Positions 37,695 through 46,338 of a stretch of DNA of 64,000 nucleotides are shown here, piece by piece. The DNA lies in assembly GCF_000717645.1 (NCBI RefSeq), contig NZ_JNZZ01000001.1, forward strand, positions 372,001-436,000, written 5' to 3'. A model generated the notes under the pieces. It did no database searches and was not told the origin of the DNA. It worked only from the letters and a program-made list of their open reading frames with translations. Position numbers and translations under genes: made by a program. The stretch is from Streptomyces californicus. GTDB taxonomy: Bacteria > Actinomycetota > Actinomycetes > Streptomycetales > Streptomycetaceae. Positions within the stretch are counted from its first letter, which is position 1; every line of letters starts with the position of its first letter.

Positions 37695-39242
37695 ATGAAC
37701 GAGGCAGTGAGTTCCGACCGCACCACCCCCCTCCCCCTCGCCCACGAGCTGTTCGAGGCGCAGCGCAGGTCCCACCCCGACCGGCTCGCCGTGCTGTGGG
37801 GCGAACGATCTCTCGAATACGAGGAGTTGGGGCGCGAGGCCGACCGGCTCGCCCACGCGCTGCGGCTCGCGGGCGTCGCCGGGGAGCCCGTGGGGGTCTT
37901 CTTCGCACGGGGCCTCTCCGTCGCCGTCGCGGTCCTCGGCGTGCTCAAGGCCGGCTGCGCCTACGTGCCGCTCGATCCCGCCTACCCCGACGAACGGCTC
38001 GCCGCCATGGTGGGCGACAGCGGCACGCGGCTCCTGCTGACCGAGAAGGCGCTGCTGGACCGCGTACCGCTGCCGGACGGCACGCGCGCCCTCCTCCTGG
38101 ACGACGCCCTGTCCTCCGTCGAGGACGCGCCGCCATCGCCGGCGCCGCGGATCGGCCCCGACACCCTCGCGTACGTCATCTACACGTCCGGGTCCAGCGG
38201 GGTGCCCAAGGGCGTGGCCATGCCCCACGGTCCGCTGGCCAATCTGATCGACTGGCAGTGCGCGCACTCGGCCTGCGGGGGCGGCGACCGGACCCTGCAG
38301 TTCTCCGCGCTCAGCTTCGACGTGTCCTTCCAGGAGATGTTCAGCACCTGGGCGTCCGGCGGGACCCTGGTGGTGGCCGACGACACGACCCGCCGGAGCT
38401 GGCAGGCCCTGATCGACCTGCTGAACACCGCCTCGGTGCGACGCATGTTCCTGCCGTTCGTCGCGCTCCAGGCGATCGCCGCGCACGCCCGCTCGGTCGA
38501 CGTCTGGCCGCTGGCCCTCCGCGAGGTCGTGACCGCCGGCGAACAGCTCCAGGTGACCCCCGCGGTACGCGCCCTGTTCCGGCGTCTGGACGGGGCTGTG
38601 CTGGTCAACCAGTACGGCCCCTCCGAGACGCACGTGGTCACCTCGCTCGAACTCCGGGGCGACCCCGACGCGTGGCCCGACCAGCCCAGCATCGGCCGGC
38701 CCATCACCGGCGCCAAGGCGTACGTCGTCGACGAGCGGCTGCGCCCGCTGCGGCCCGGCACCCCGGGGGAACTGTGCGTCGGCGGCCCGGTGCTCGCCCG
38801 GGGCTACCTGGGAATGCCCGAGGCGACCGCCGCCCGGTTCCGGACCGTACCCGGGCTGGGAGGCGGCGGGAGGATCTACCGCACGGGCGACCTGGTCGAA
38901 CTCCGGCCCGACGGCACGCTGCAGTTCCTCGGGCGGCTGGACGACCAGGTGAAGATCCGGGGCCACCGGGTGGAGACCGGGGAGGTCGAGGCGCACCTGC
39001 GGGCGCTGCCGGAGATCGCCGACGCGGCGGTCGTCGTACGGGAGGGGCCCGGCGGCGACAAGCAGCTGGTGGCGTTCTGCGTCCCGGCACGCGGCGCCGA
39101 GGTGGTGGCCTCCGGGGTCCGGCGGAGCCTGTCCGTACGGCTGCCCGGCCACATGGTCCCCTCCTCGGTCCGCTCGCTGCCCGCGCTGCCGCTTACCTCC
39201 AGCGGAAAGGTCGATCGCAGGACGCTGGCGCGGGGCCTCTGA
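37695..39242 (+). CDS. Free-standing NRPS adenylation enzyme (proline-like code)
   Basis: A 515-residue amino-acid-activating enzyme that should load the carrier protein at 35389. Core motifs: A3 YTSGSSGVPKG, A4/A5 LSFDVSFQEMF and NQYGPSETH, A7 YRTGDL, A8 KIRGHRVETGEVE, A10 SGKVDRR with the catalytic Lys. Read by eye against GrsA, the ten-residue code is D-V-Q-F-V-A-Q-V-V-K, close to proline codes of the type DVQFIAHVVK. The His-to-Gln change at the seventh site makes a related amino acid possible. No condensation or carrier domain is attached. GTG/ATG choice: ATG at 37695 after GGGAG. A chlorinated proline-like unit is the working guess. Confidence 0.9.
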   Translation: MNEAVSSDRTTPLPLAHELFEAQRRSHPDRLAVLWGERSLEYEELGREADRLAHALRLAGVAGEPVGVFFARGLSVAVAVLGVLKAGCAYVPLDPAYPDERLAAMVGDSGTRLLLTEKALLDRVPLPDGTRALLLDDALSSVEDAPPSPAPRIGPDTLAYVIYTSGSSGVPKGVAMPHGPLANLIDWQCAHSACGGGDRTLQFSALSFDVSFQEMFSTWASGGTLVVADDTTRRSWQALIDLLNTASVRRMFLPFVALQAIAAHARSVDVWPLALREVVTAGEQLQVTPAVRALFRRLDGAVLVNQYGPSETHVVTSLELRGDPDAWPDQPSIGRPITGAKAYVVDERLRPLRPGTPGELCVGGPVLARGYLGMPEATAARFRTVPGLGGGGRIYRTGDLVELRPDGTLQFLGRLDDQVKIRGHRVETGEVEAHLRALPEIADAAVVVREGPGGDKQLVAFCVPARGAEVVASGVRRSLSVRLPGHMVPSSVRSLPALPLTSSGKVDRRTLARGL

Positions 39243-39299
39243 CCGTCATCCGTTCCCCCTCTGTTCGAGAAGGAATTCGAGAAGGAAGAGGACACAAGC

Positions 39300-40655
39300 A
39301 TGTCGACGCACGGTCCGGCCCTCAGCGCCGGGGAGAGCGCCGGTGTCACCGGAATCGTCCTGGTGGGCGTCGCCCTGGTGCTGCTCGCCGCTTTCCTGTT
39401 CTCCGCCGCGGCGCAACGGGTCCGGCAGCCCGCGGTGATGGGTGAGATCGTCGCCGGGATAGCTCTGGGGCCGAGCCTGCTCGGTCTGCTGCCCGGTGAC
39501 CTGCCCGGTCTGCTGTTCCCCCCGGCCGCCCGGCCGTATCTGGAGGTGCTCGCCCAACTGGGCCTGGTGCTCTTCATGTTCGGGGTCGGCTACCAGCTGA
39601 GCCTGTCGCACGTGAAGGGCGTCGGGCGGCATATCGCCCTGGTCTCGTTCAGTTCGGTGGCGCTGCCGTTCGTCATGGGCGCGGCGCTCGCCGTCCTGCT
39701 CTACCCGTGGCTCGACAAGTCCCAGCTGAAGACGGACGGAATGCTCGGCCCGGCGCTGTTCCTCGGCGCCGCGATGTCCATCACGGCCTTCCCCGTGCTC
39801 GCCAGGATCATCATCGAACGGGGTCTGCAGAAGCACCGGGTGGGCGCGGTGGCCCTGGTGAGCGCCGCCATCCAGGACGTGATCGCCTGGACCGTGCTGG
39901 CCGCCGTCGTCACCGTCGTCAGCGTCAGCGGACTGTGGTCGCTCGGCCGCACCGTCGTCGGGGCCGTGGCCTTCGGCCTCGTGCTGGTCCTCGTGGTGCG
40001 GCCCGCCCTGGCCTGGGTGCTGGCCCCGGCGCGGCCCTGGGCCGGCAACGCCCCGACCGTGCACGTCGTGCTCTGCTCGGGGCTCCTGGCCAGCGCGTGG
40101 GTCACCGACGAGATCGGTCTGCACGCGGTGTTCGGCGCCTTCCTGTTCGGAGCCGTCGCGCCCCGCCGCCACATCGACGCGACCGCCCCGGAGGTTCCGG
40201 AGCGCATCGATCAGACGAGCCTGCTGCTCCTCCCGGTGTTCTTCACCGTCACCGGGCTCTCCGTGGACCTCGCGGGCCTCGGCGCTCAGGGGCTCGTCAT
40301 GGTCCTCGCGACGGTCGCGGTGGCGTGCGCCGGCAAGTTCCTCGGCGCCCTGGGCGCCGCCCGGCTCTCCGGCTCGGGAGGCCGTGAGTCCACCGTGCTG
40401 GGCATTCTGCTCAACGCGCGCGGACTCACCGAACTCGTCGTGCTCAACGTCGGGTTGAGCCTGGGAGCGCTGGACAGCCGGTTGTTCACCGCGATGGTCG
40501 TCATGGCCCTGCTCACCACCCTGATGACCGGCCCGCTGCTGAGCCGCTTCCCGTTGCCCGTCGAGCCGGCCCCCGCGCCCCCGCTCTCCGCCGAGCCGGC
40601 CCCGGCGCCCGCGCCGCGGCCCGCGAAGCACGCCCGAAAGGACGCTGCCCGATGA
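39300..40655 (+). CDS. CPA2-family cation/proton antiporter
   Basis: A 451-residue membrane antiporter of the KefB/GerN (CPA2) group with about 12-13 helices. Seen: VRQPAVMGEIVAGIALGPSLLG near residue 40, the discontinuous-helix region AMSITAFPVLARII near residue 155 and FFTVTGLSVDL near residue 310. The C-terminus is a Pro/Ala-rich tail, with no NAD-binding domain. Its place inside the biosynthetic operon, coupled by ATGA to the LuxR gene, suggests self-protection or product-linked ion export, as seen for some ionophore and macrolactam clusters. That role is inferred. Confidence 0.87.
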   Translation: MSTHGPALSAGESAGVTGIVLVGVALVLLAAFLFSAAAQRVRQPAVMGEIVAGIALGPSLLGLLPGDLPGLLFPPAARPYLEVLAQLGLVLFMFGVGYQLSLSHVKGVGRHIALVSFSSVALPFVMGAALAVLLYPWLDKSQLKTDGMLGPALFLGAAMSITAFPVLARIIIERGLQKHRVGAVALVSAAIQDVIAWTVLAAVVTVVSVSGLWSLGRTVVGAVAFGLVLVLVVRPALAWVLAPARPWAGNAPTVHVVLCSGLLASAWVTDEIGLHAVFGAFLFGAVAPRRHIDATAPEVPERIDQTSLLLLPVFFTVTGLSVDLAGLGAQGLVMVLATVAVACAGKFLGALGAARLSGSGGRESTVLGILLNARGLTELVVLNVGLSLGALDSRLFTAMVVMALLTTLMTGPLLSRFPLPVEPAPAPPLSAEPAPAPAPRPAKHARKDAAR

Positions 40656-41923
40656 CCGGAGCCACCGCGGGGCGGCTCGCCTCCCCGCCCGCCGAGCGGG
40701 TCGCGCTGCTCGCCCCGGACCCGCCGCACCTGCCGTTGCGCGGACGTGAGGAGGAACTGGCCCGCGCGCGGCGGGCCCTGGAGTTCGGCGCCGAGGGCGG
40801 CTGCGTCCTCGTGACGGTCGAGGGGCCGCCCGGCTGCGGCCGGACCCGGTTCCTCGACGAGTGCGCGTCCCTGGCGCGGCGGCTCGGCTACGTCACGGGC
40901 TCCCGCGACGGGTTCGGCCCGGCCGACCGCCCCCGGCTGATCGTCCTGGACGACCCGCACCTCTTCGCGCACGAGCCGGGCGAGGTCCCGCTTCTCCGGC
41001 GGTACGCCCCGTACGGCGACCGGGCGCTGGTCCAGTTGGTGGCACGCCGCCCGGGCGCGGGCCCCGGGGGCGCCGAGCCGCTGGTGGTCTGCCCCACCGG
41101 GCGCACCGAGCGGATCCGCCTCGGTACGCTCCACCCGCCGGCCGCCCTCCAGGTCGCCGCGGACCTGCTGGGGGCCCCGCCCGCCGCGCCGCTCGTCCGC
41201 CTGCTGCGGGGTGCGGGCGGGCACCCGAAGCTGCTGGTGGAGCTGGTGGAGGGGCTGCGTGAGGAGCAGCTTCTGCGGGTGGGGGCGCATGAGGCGCAGC
41301 TGGTCGAGGACCGCATCCCGCACCGGCTGCGGGTGCTCCTGCAGTCGATGCTGCTGGACCTGCCGGACCAGTGCCGCCACCTGCTGCGGGTGGCGGCCGT
41401 CCTCGGCCGGGAGAGCACGGTCGACGATCTGCTCACGATCCTCCAGGTGCCGCCGTCCGCCCTGCTGCTCGTCCTGGACCGGATGGTCAGCACCGGCATG
41501 CTGGCGGTCGGCAGCACCCGGGTCCGCTTCCCGAACGAGCTGCTGTGGCGGCTCGTCGTCGACTCGGTGCCGGTCCCCCTGCGGCAGGCGCTCCGCCGCC
41601 AGGCGGCTGATGGGCGGGAGGCCCCTCGTCCGGTGGCCCGGCCGGCGCCCCCGGCCGGGCCACCGGACCTCAACGGCCAGGAGAACCGGATCGTGCAGCT
41701 GGTCGCCGAGGGGCTGACCAACAAGCAGATGGCCCGGCGGCTGGGGATCTCGCCCCACACCGTCAACTACCACCTCAAGAAGCTGTTCCAGAAGACCGGC
41801 GTCAACTCCCGCATCGCCCTGCTGCGGGAGACCGGCTGGAATGACCCGTCCCAGGAGTCACCCGAGCCGGGGCCGCGCGTGGGCCCACGGCCGGGCGCGC
41901 TCGAAGGCGGCGGCCAGATGTAG
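40652..41923 (+). CDS. LuxR-family regulator with AAA-like domain
   Basis: A 423-residue regulator, shorter than classical LAL proteins (~900). The N-terminal ATPase-like domain has a Walker A-like GPPGCGRTR in which the usual Lys is Arg, and a Walker B-like RLIVLDDPHL. A helical middle region follows. The C-terminal LuxR HTH (about 345-405) reads LNGQENRIVQLVAEGLTNKQ-MARRLGISPHTVNYHLKKLF. The ATG overlaps the antiporter stop (ATGA). The last 66 bases overlap the convergent amidase gene tail to tail. Likely pathway-specific activator or co-regulator; ATP binding may be impaired by the Lys-to-Arg change. Confidence 0.88.
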   Translation: MTGATAGRLASPPAERVALLAPDPPHLPLRGREEELARARRALEFGAEGGCVLVTVEGPPGCGRTRFLDECASLARRLGYVTGSRDGFGPADRPRLIVLDDPHLFAHEPGEVPLLRRYAPYGDRALVQLVARRPGAGPGGAEPLVVCPTGRTERIRLGTLHPPAALQVAADLLGAPPAAPLVRLLRGAGGHPKLLVELVEGLREEQLLRVGAHEAQLVEDRIPHRLRVLLQSMLLDLPDQCRHLLRVAAVLGRESTVDDLLTILQVPPSALLLVLDRMVSTGMLAVGSTRVRFPNELLWRLVVDSVPVPLRQALRRQAADGREAPRPVARPAPPAGPPDLNGQENRIVQLVAEGLTNKQMARRLGISPHTVNYHLKKLFQKTGVNSRIALLRETGWNDPSQESPEPGPRVGPRPGALEGGGQM

Positions 41924-43285
41924 CAGCTGGTCCTCGGCCCCGGGCGCGCCGACGAGCTGGACGCCGACCGGCAGGTCGCCGGCCATCCCGGCGGGCACCG
42001 AGAGCGCGGGCTGACCGGTGATGTTGAAGGGGTAGGTGAAGGCCAGCCAGTCGGCGTACTCCCGCCACCGCTCCTCGAAGCCCGTGCCCTCGACGGCCGC
42101 CCCGAGCGGCGGCGGGAGCACGGTGAGCGTGGGCGTGAGCAGGACGTCGTACCGGGTCCAGAAGCCGAGCACCTCGGCTGCCCGCCGCTGGGCGGCGGCC
42201 AGGGCGGCGCAGTAGTCGGCCGCGCCGAGCCGCTCGCCGCGCAGGGCGATGTCGAGGCTGGTGGACTCCAGTTCGGCCAGCTCCCCCGGGGGTACGCCCC
42301 GGACCATGGTGGCGACGTTCGCGGCGATGACGGTGAGCAGCGGGTCCAGGAGCCCGCCGAGGCCGGGAGCGTCCTCGACCAGCTCGACGTCCAGCTCGGC
42401 GAAGGCCGAAACCGCCTGCTCGAAGACCTCCCGCACCTCCGGGGCGACCGTGCCGTGCGGCGGTGTGCAGGTGTGGGCCACGCGCAGCCGCCTCGGCGGC
42501 CGGGCCCCGGGGGCGAGGAAGGGGGTGGTGCTCGCGGGCAGCCCGTACGGCTCCCCGACGGACGGGCCCGCCATCACGTCGAGCATCAGGGCCGTGTCGG
42601 CGACCGTGCGGGCGATCGGGCCGTTGCTGACGTAGCCCGCCCACTGCTCCTGGGAGGCGGGCGCCCACGGAACACGGCCGCGGGTGGGTTTGAGTCCCAC
42701 GACGCCGCAGGCGGACGCGGGGGCCCGGACGGATCCGGCGCCGTCGGCGGCCAGCGCGAGCGGGCCGAGGCCGGCGGCCACGGCGGCCGCCGCGCCACCG
42801 CTGGAACCCGCCGGGCTGTACTCGGTGTTCCACGGGTTGCGGGTGGGCGGGAAGGCCCGGTTGTCCGTCGTGATGCGCAGCCCGAACTCCGGCATGTTGG
42901 TGCTGCCGACGAGGATGCCGCCGGCACGCCGGAGCCGGGCGACCACCTCGCTGTCGAACCCGGGCCGGTAGCCGGTGAAGGGGCGTGAGCCGTAGGCGGT
43001 CGGCAGCTCGGCCGACTCGTTGGCGTCCTTGACGGTGAACGGGATCCCGTGCAGCGGGCCCCGCTCCTCCGGCGGTACGGAGTCCGCGGCACGGGCTTCG
43101 GCGAGAGCGCGCTCCGCCCGCACGGCGATCACGGCGTTCAGCCGGGGGTTCACCTCGTCGAGACGGCTGAGGACCGCTTCGGTGGCCTCCAGGGCGGACA
43201 GTTCCTTGGCGCGGATCAGCTCGCGCAGTTCGACGGCGGGCAGGAGGGCCGGGGATCCGGCGGGCGTGCGGGGCGGTGATGCCAT
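41858..43285 (-). CDS. Amidase-signature hydrolase
   Basis: A 475-residue amidase (Ser-cisSer-Lys triad family). Seen: catalytic Lys in FTVKDANES, the glycine/serine signature SPAGSSGGAAAAVAAG with GAGSVRAPAS carrying the cis-Ser and nucleophile Ser, and GVVGLKPTRGRVP. The ATG at 43285 follows GGGAG; a longer in-frame reading runs through the acyltransferase gene in another frame. It is last in the operon that starts with flavin reductase. It may hydrolyse an amide in a precursor (pro-drug removal) or form one; such signature amidases occur in several NRPS clusters. Specific substrate unknown. Confidence 0.9.
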   Translation of the reverse strand: MASPPRTPAGSPALLPAVELRELIRAKELSALEATEAVLSRLDEVNPRLNAVIAVRAERALAEARAADSVPPEERGPLHGIPFTVKDANESAELPTAYGSRPFTGYRPGFDSEVVARLRRAGGILVGSTNMPEFGLRITTDNRAFPPTRNPWNTEYSPAGSSGGAAAAVAAGLGPLALAADGAGSVRAPASACGVVGLKPTRGRVPWAPASQEQWAGYVSNGPIARTVADTALMLDVMAGPSVGEPYGLPASTTPFLAPGARPPRRLRVAHTCTPPHGTVAPEVREVFEQAVSAFAELDVELVEDAPGLGGLLDPLLTVIAANVATMVRGVPPGELAELESTSLDIALRGERLGAADYCAALAAAQRRAAEVLGFWTRYDVLLTPTLTVLPPPLGAAVEGTGFEERWREYADWLAFTYPFNITGQPALSVPAGMAGDLPVGVQLVGAPGAEDQLLHLAAAFERARPWAHARPRLG

Positions 43286-43317
43286 CGGAAGGTGCTCCCA
43301 AGCGGGTCGTGGCGGTC

Positions 43318-44664
43318 TCAGCCGGCCGTGCGGACGAGGGCGAGGACGAGCTCCACACAGTGGTCGGCGAGCCGCTCCGCGCGGTCGTCCCGGACGATGC
43401 CCTGGGCGTAGGTGAAGTTCCAGGCGAGCTGGTGGTGGGTGGAGTTGACGGTGGCGACGAACGCGCCCACCACCGAGAGCGAGGCGATGAACTGGGCTCC
43501 GGAGGCCCGCAGCGGCCCCACGGTGTCCGGGAACGGGGTCCGGCCGATGTTGGAGAGGCAGAAGTTGATCGGTCCCCTCTCGTCCAGGTGCCGTACGAAG
43601 GGCAGGCTCTCGGCCAGGTTCTGCGGCCCGGCCGCCCCGATGCCGTTGATCATGGAGAACTGCTCGCCCCGCGCCTTGCGCGCCTTGAGGTCGGCGCTGA
43701 TCAGGCGGGCCGTCTCCCACAGCGGGAGGTCCGTCCGGTGCTCGACGAGGGTGGGGAGCGTCGCGACGTAGCTGCCCACGTCGTCGGCGGCCACCGCCGG
43801 TTCGAGGCCGGCCCGGAAGTCGACCGGGGAGCCGATCGAGTACCAGGCGCCCTCGTCGGCCCCGGCGTCCACGGCGAGCGCCCGCACCATCGCGGCGGCG
43901 AGCACGCCGTGGACGGTGGCCCCGTGGGCCCGGCAGGACGCGGCGAGCCGTTCCAGCGCGGGCCCGTCGAGCGAGCGGTGGAGGAAGCGGGTGCGGCGTT
44001 CCTCGAAGGGCACGGGCCGGTCCGCGTCCACCCGGCGGGGACGCAGGCGCTCCAGGTCGCCCTCGTCCCGGTCCGCCTTCTCCTTCGCCCGTACCCGGCC
44101 CTCGGCGCCGCGGTGTTCGGCCGGGAACAGGTCCTCGGCCGGGGGCAGCACCGTACGCGGTTCCACAGGGGCGCCGACGGCCAGTTGGGCCCACTGCCGC
44201 AGCAGCGTGATGAGTGTGGTCCCGTCCGCGACGACGTGCAGCAGGCTGAGGATGAGGTCGTGCACCTCGCCGTCCGGTCCGCTGCCGCTGAGTACGACGG
44301 CCGTGGCGAGCGGGCCGGTCCGCGGGTCGATGCGGCCGTTGACGAGTTCCTCGTCGACGACCCGCCGCCAGCCGCTCTCAACGTCCTCCGGCGAGTCGAG
44401 GGTGCGGTGGTCGAGCGGGACGGGGCGGTCGTCCGCGCCGACGAAGCGCGGGTGCCGCCCCGTCGGGTCGGCTTCGATCGCCACCCGCAGCAGCGGGTGG
44501 CGCGCCTGGAGTCCGTCCAGGGCGGTGCGCAGCGCGGCGCGGGAGACGGGCCCGTGCAGGCGGACCCGTCCGACGACGTTCAGCGGTGAGATCTGGTCGG
44601 CTATCCAGTACCAGCGCTCCAGCGGGCTCAGTTCCCGCCGGACCGTCGGGGAGGTCGTGGACAC
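43318..44664 (-). CDS. PapA-like condensation-superfamily acyltransferase
   Basis: A 448-residue free-standing member of the condensation/CoA-dependent acyltransferase superfamily. The catalytic motif is LLHVVADGTT near residue 150: the HHxxxDG pattern with the first His replaced by Leu and the catalytic second His kept. The start LSPLERWYWIADQISPLNVV resembles PapA5 and alcohol acyltransferases more than NRPS condensation domains. GTG start; 12 bases after the cupin gene. It could acylate a hydroxyl (for example a serine side chain or an introduced OH) or join carrier-bound units in trans. Ester formation is the better guess. Confidence 0.85.
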   Translation of the reverse strand: MSTTSPTVRRELSPLERWYWIADQISPLNVVGRVRLHGPVSRAALRTALDGLQARHPLLRVAIEADPTGRHPRFVGADDRPVPLDHRTLDSPEDVESGWRRVVDEELVNGRIDPRTGPLATAVVLSGSGPDGEVHDLILSLLHVVADGTTLITLLRQWAQLAVGAPVEPRTVLPPAEDLFPAEHRGAEGRVRAKEKADRDEGDLERLRPRRVDADRPVPFEERRTRFLHRSLDGPALERLAASCRAHGATVHGVLAAAMVRALAVDAGADEGAWYSIGSPVDFRAGLEPAVAADDVGSYVATLPTLVEHRTDLPLWETARLISADLKARKARGEQFSMINGIGAAGPQNLAESLPFVRHLDERGPINFCLSNIGRTPFPDTVGPLRASGAQFIASLSVVGAFVATVNSTHHQLAWNFTYAQGIVRDDRAERLADHCVELVLALVRTAG

Positions 44665-44676
44665 GGGCGTTCCCGC

Positions 44677-45072
44677 TCAGTCGACCGGCGACGCGGAGAG
44701 CGGCCGGAACATGCCCGCGCTCGCCCGGGTCTCCGGGGTGGTCTGCCAGGGCGGGTTGGTGCCGAAGGCGATCAGGACCTCCTCGCCGTCGGCCCGGAAG
44801 GCGACGGGCTCGCCCTGCTCCACCCAGACCATCTCGTGCGGGCCGGCGCTCACGGACCCGCCCTCGAAGTCCACGGCGAACCGGCCGGTCAGGACGACGA
44901 TGAACTCGTCGTAGCTGGGCACCCATTCCATGACGTCCCCGGGGTGCAGGCAGGCGAAGCCCGCGCCCATCGACTTCGGGACGCCGTCGTCGGCGAGGTC
45001 GCCGATGTAGATGCGGGTGTCGGCGAACTGCTGCCAGTTCGCCTCTTTCGTTCCGTACGTGCGTGCGGCCAT
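44677..45072 (-). CDS. Small cupin protein (EutQ-like)
   Basis: A single-domain cupin of 131 residues. Seen: the two cupin stretches GFACLHPGDVMEWVPSYDEFIVVLTGRFAV (first motif with Glu/Asp in place of some His ligands) and GPHEMVWVEQGEPVAF. It resembles EutQ-type cupins, whose function is poorly understood. GGAG lies seven bases before the ATG. Between the flavin monooxygenase and the acyltransferase, so it may be a cyclase, isomerase or binding partner acting on the oxidised intermediate. Loss of typical metal ligands makes oxygenase activity less likely. Confidence 0.82.
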   Translation of the reverse strand: MAARTYGTKEANWQQFADTRIYIGDLADDGVPKSMGAGFACLHPGDVMEWVPSYDEFIVVLTGRFAVDFEGGSVSAGPHEMVWVEQGEPVAFRADGEEVLIAFGTNPPWQTTPETRASAGMFRPLSASPVD

Positions 45073-45116
45073 GTCCGGCTCCTTCACGAGGTGTTCGGCT
45101 CGACGGGCTCTCCGCG

Positions 45117-46325
45117 TCAGACCAGCGGAGAGATCTGCTCCTCCACGCCCAGCAGGGCCTTGCCGTACAGCTCCTTGATCATCGAGGGCTGCAGGATGGC
45201 GTGCCGGGCGCTCACGGCCGAGTCCCGCCAGATCCGCTGGAGCGGGTTGGCCTCGGCGAACGCGCCCGCGCCGTGCGCGGTCAGCAGGATGTCGATCGCC
45301 TCGGTGACGTGGCCGATCGCTCCGCTGAGGTCGGCCCGCGCCCGGATGCGGCCGGGCGTGTCCAGGGCCTCGCCGCGCCGCGCCGCCGCGTCGATGTCGG
45401 CGGCGGCGCGCTGGACGTGGAGATAGGCGGTGTCGATCTTCTGCGCCGCCTCGGCGACGCGCAGTTGGAAGGCCGTGGAGTCGCGCTGCTTCTCGAAGTA
45501 GGTGAAGGTGATGGCCTTCTCGGCCGATTTCTCCCCGACGAACCGCAGGGCCGCGCGGGCCAGGCCGAGCTGGGGGGCCACCAGGGGCGCGGCGGTGAGG
45601 AACTGGACGAAGGCGGAGCGGGGGTGGGGCCCGCCGGACCGCTGCACCGGGTAGTCGCCGGCCATCGCCTTCGGCACCGACACCACCCGGTGGTCCGGTA
45701 CGAAGACGTCCTGGGCCACCACGCAGTTGCTGCCGGTGGCGCGCATCCCGGCGACGAACCAGGTGTCCTCCACCGTGTAGTCGGCGGCGGGGATGAGGGC
45801 GATGCCCTGGTCCACGATCTGCCCGGAGGAGTCCGGGACCGGGAAGCCGATCAAGGACCAGTCGGCGTGCCAGGAGCCGGAGGCGTAGTGCCAGCGGCCG
45901 GAGACGCGGTAGCCGCCGTCGACCCGCTCGGCGGTGGCGCTGGGGGTCAGCACGCCGGACAGCCGGGTGTCGGGGCCGGCCCCGAAGAGCTCGTCCTGGG
46001 CCTGCTCGGGGAAGAGGCTGGTGACCCACGTCAGCGAGTTGCCGACCGCGACCACCCAGGAGGCGCTGCCGTCCCCCTCGGCGAGGGTCGCGGACACGTC
46101 GACCAGCGTACGCAGGGACGCCTCGTGGCCGCCGTACCGCTTCGGCACGGCCAGCCGGAACATGCCGCTCTCGGTGAGAGTCTTGACGGATTCGTCGGTC
46201 AGTCTGCGGTCGCGTTCCCCCTGCTCGGCATTGCGGGCGAGAAGCGGTACGAGTTCCCGCGCGGTGCGCAGCAGGTCGGACGGTTCCGAGGAAGGGGGTG
46301 TGTTCTCGTTCCGGCTTTCGGTCAT
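45117..46325 (-). CDS. Flavin-dependent monooxygenase, acyl-CoA-dehydrogenase fold (two-component)
   Basis: A 402-residue member of the group D flavin monooxygenases (HpaC2/HsaA/KijD3-like) built on the acyl-CoA-dehydrogenase fold. Seen: RLAVPKRYGGHEASLRTLVD, the SGRWHYASGSWHADWSLIGF beta-domain start and AHGAGAFAEANPLQRIWRD at the C-terminus. The fold lacks the catalytic base region of true dehydrogenases as far as I can judge by eye. The flavin reductase gene only 13 bases upstream supplies reduced flavin, which supports monooxygenase chemistry (C-, N- or S-oxidation). KtzA-like cyclopropane formation was considered but is less likely. GGAG precedes the ATG. Confidence 0.87.
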   Translation of the reverse strand: MTESRNENTPPSSEPSDLLRTARELVPLLARNAEQGERDRRLTDESVKTLTESGMFRLAVPKRYGGHEASLRTLVDVSATLAEGDGSASWVVAVGNSLTWVTSLFPEQAQDELFGAGPDTRLSGVLTPSATAERVDGGYRVSGRWHYASGSWHADWSLIGFPVPDSSGQIVDQGIALIPAADYTVEDTWFVAGMRATGSNCVVAQDVFVPDHRVVSVPKAMAGDYPVQRSGGPHPRSAFVQFLTAAPLVAPQLGLARAALRFVGEKSAEKAITFTYFEKQRDSTAFQLRVAEAAQKIDTAYLHVQRAAADIDAAARRGEALDTPGRIRARADLSGAIGHVTEAIDILLTAHGAGAFAEANPLQRIWRDSAVSARHAILQPSMIKELYGKALLGVEEQISPLV

Positions 46326-46338
46326 GGAATTCTCCGTC

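Noticed and set aside
45117..46325. KtzA-like role (cyclopropane formation from a chlorinated residue) for the acyl-CoA-dehydrogenase-fold protein
   Set aside because: A flavin reductase gene directly precedes it, which fits a two-component monooxygenase; no sequence feature favours the KtzA reaction.
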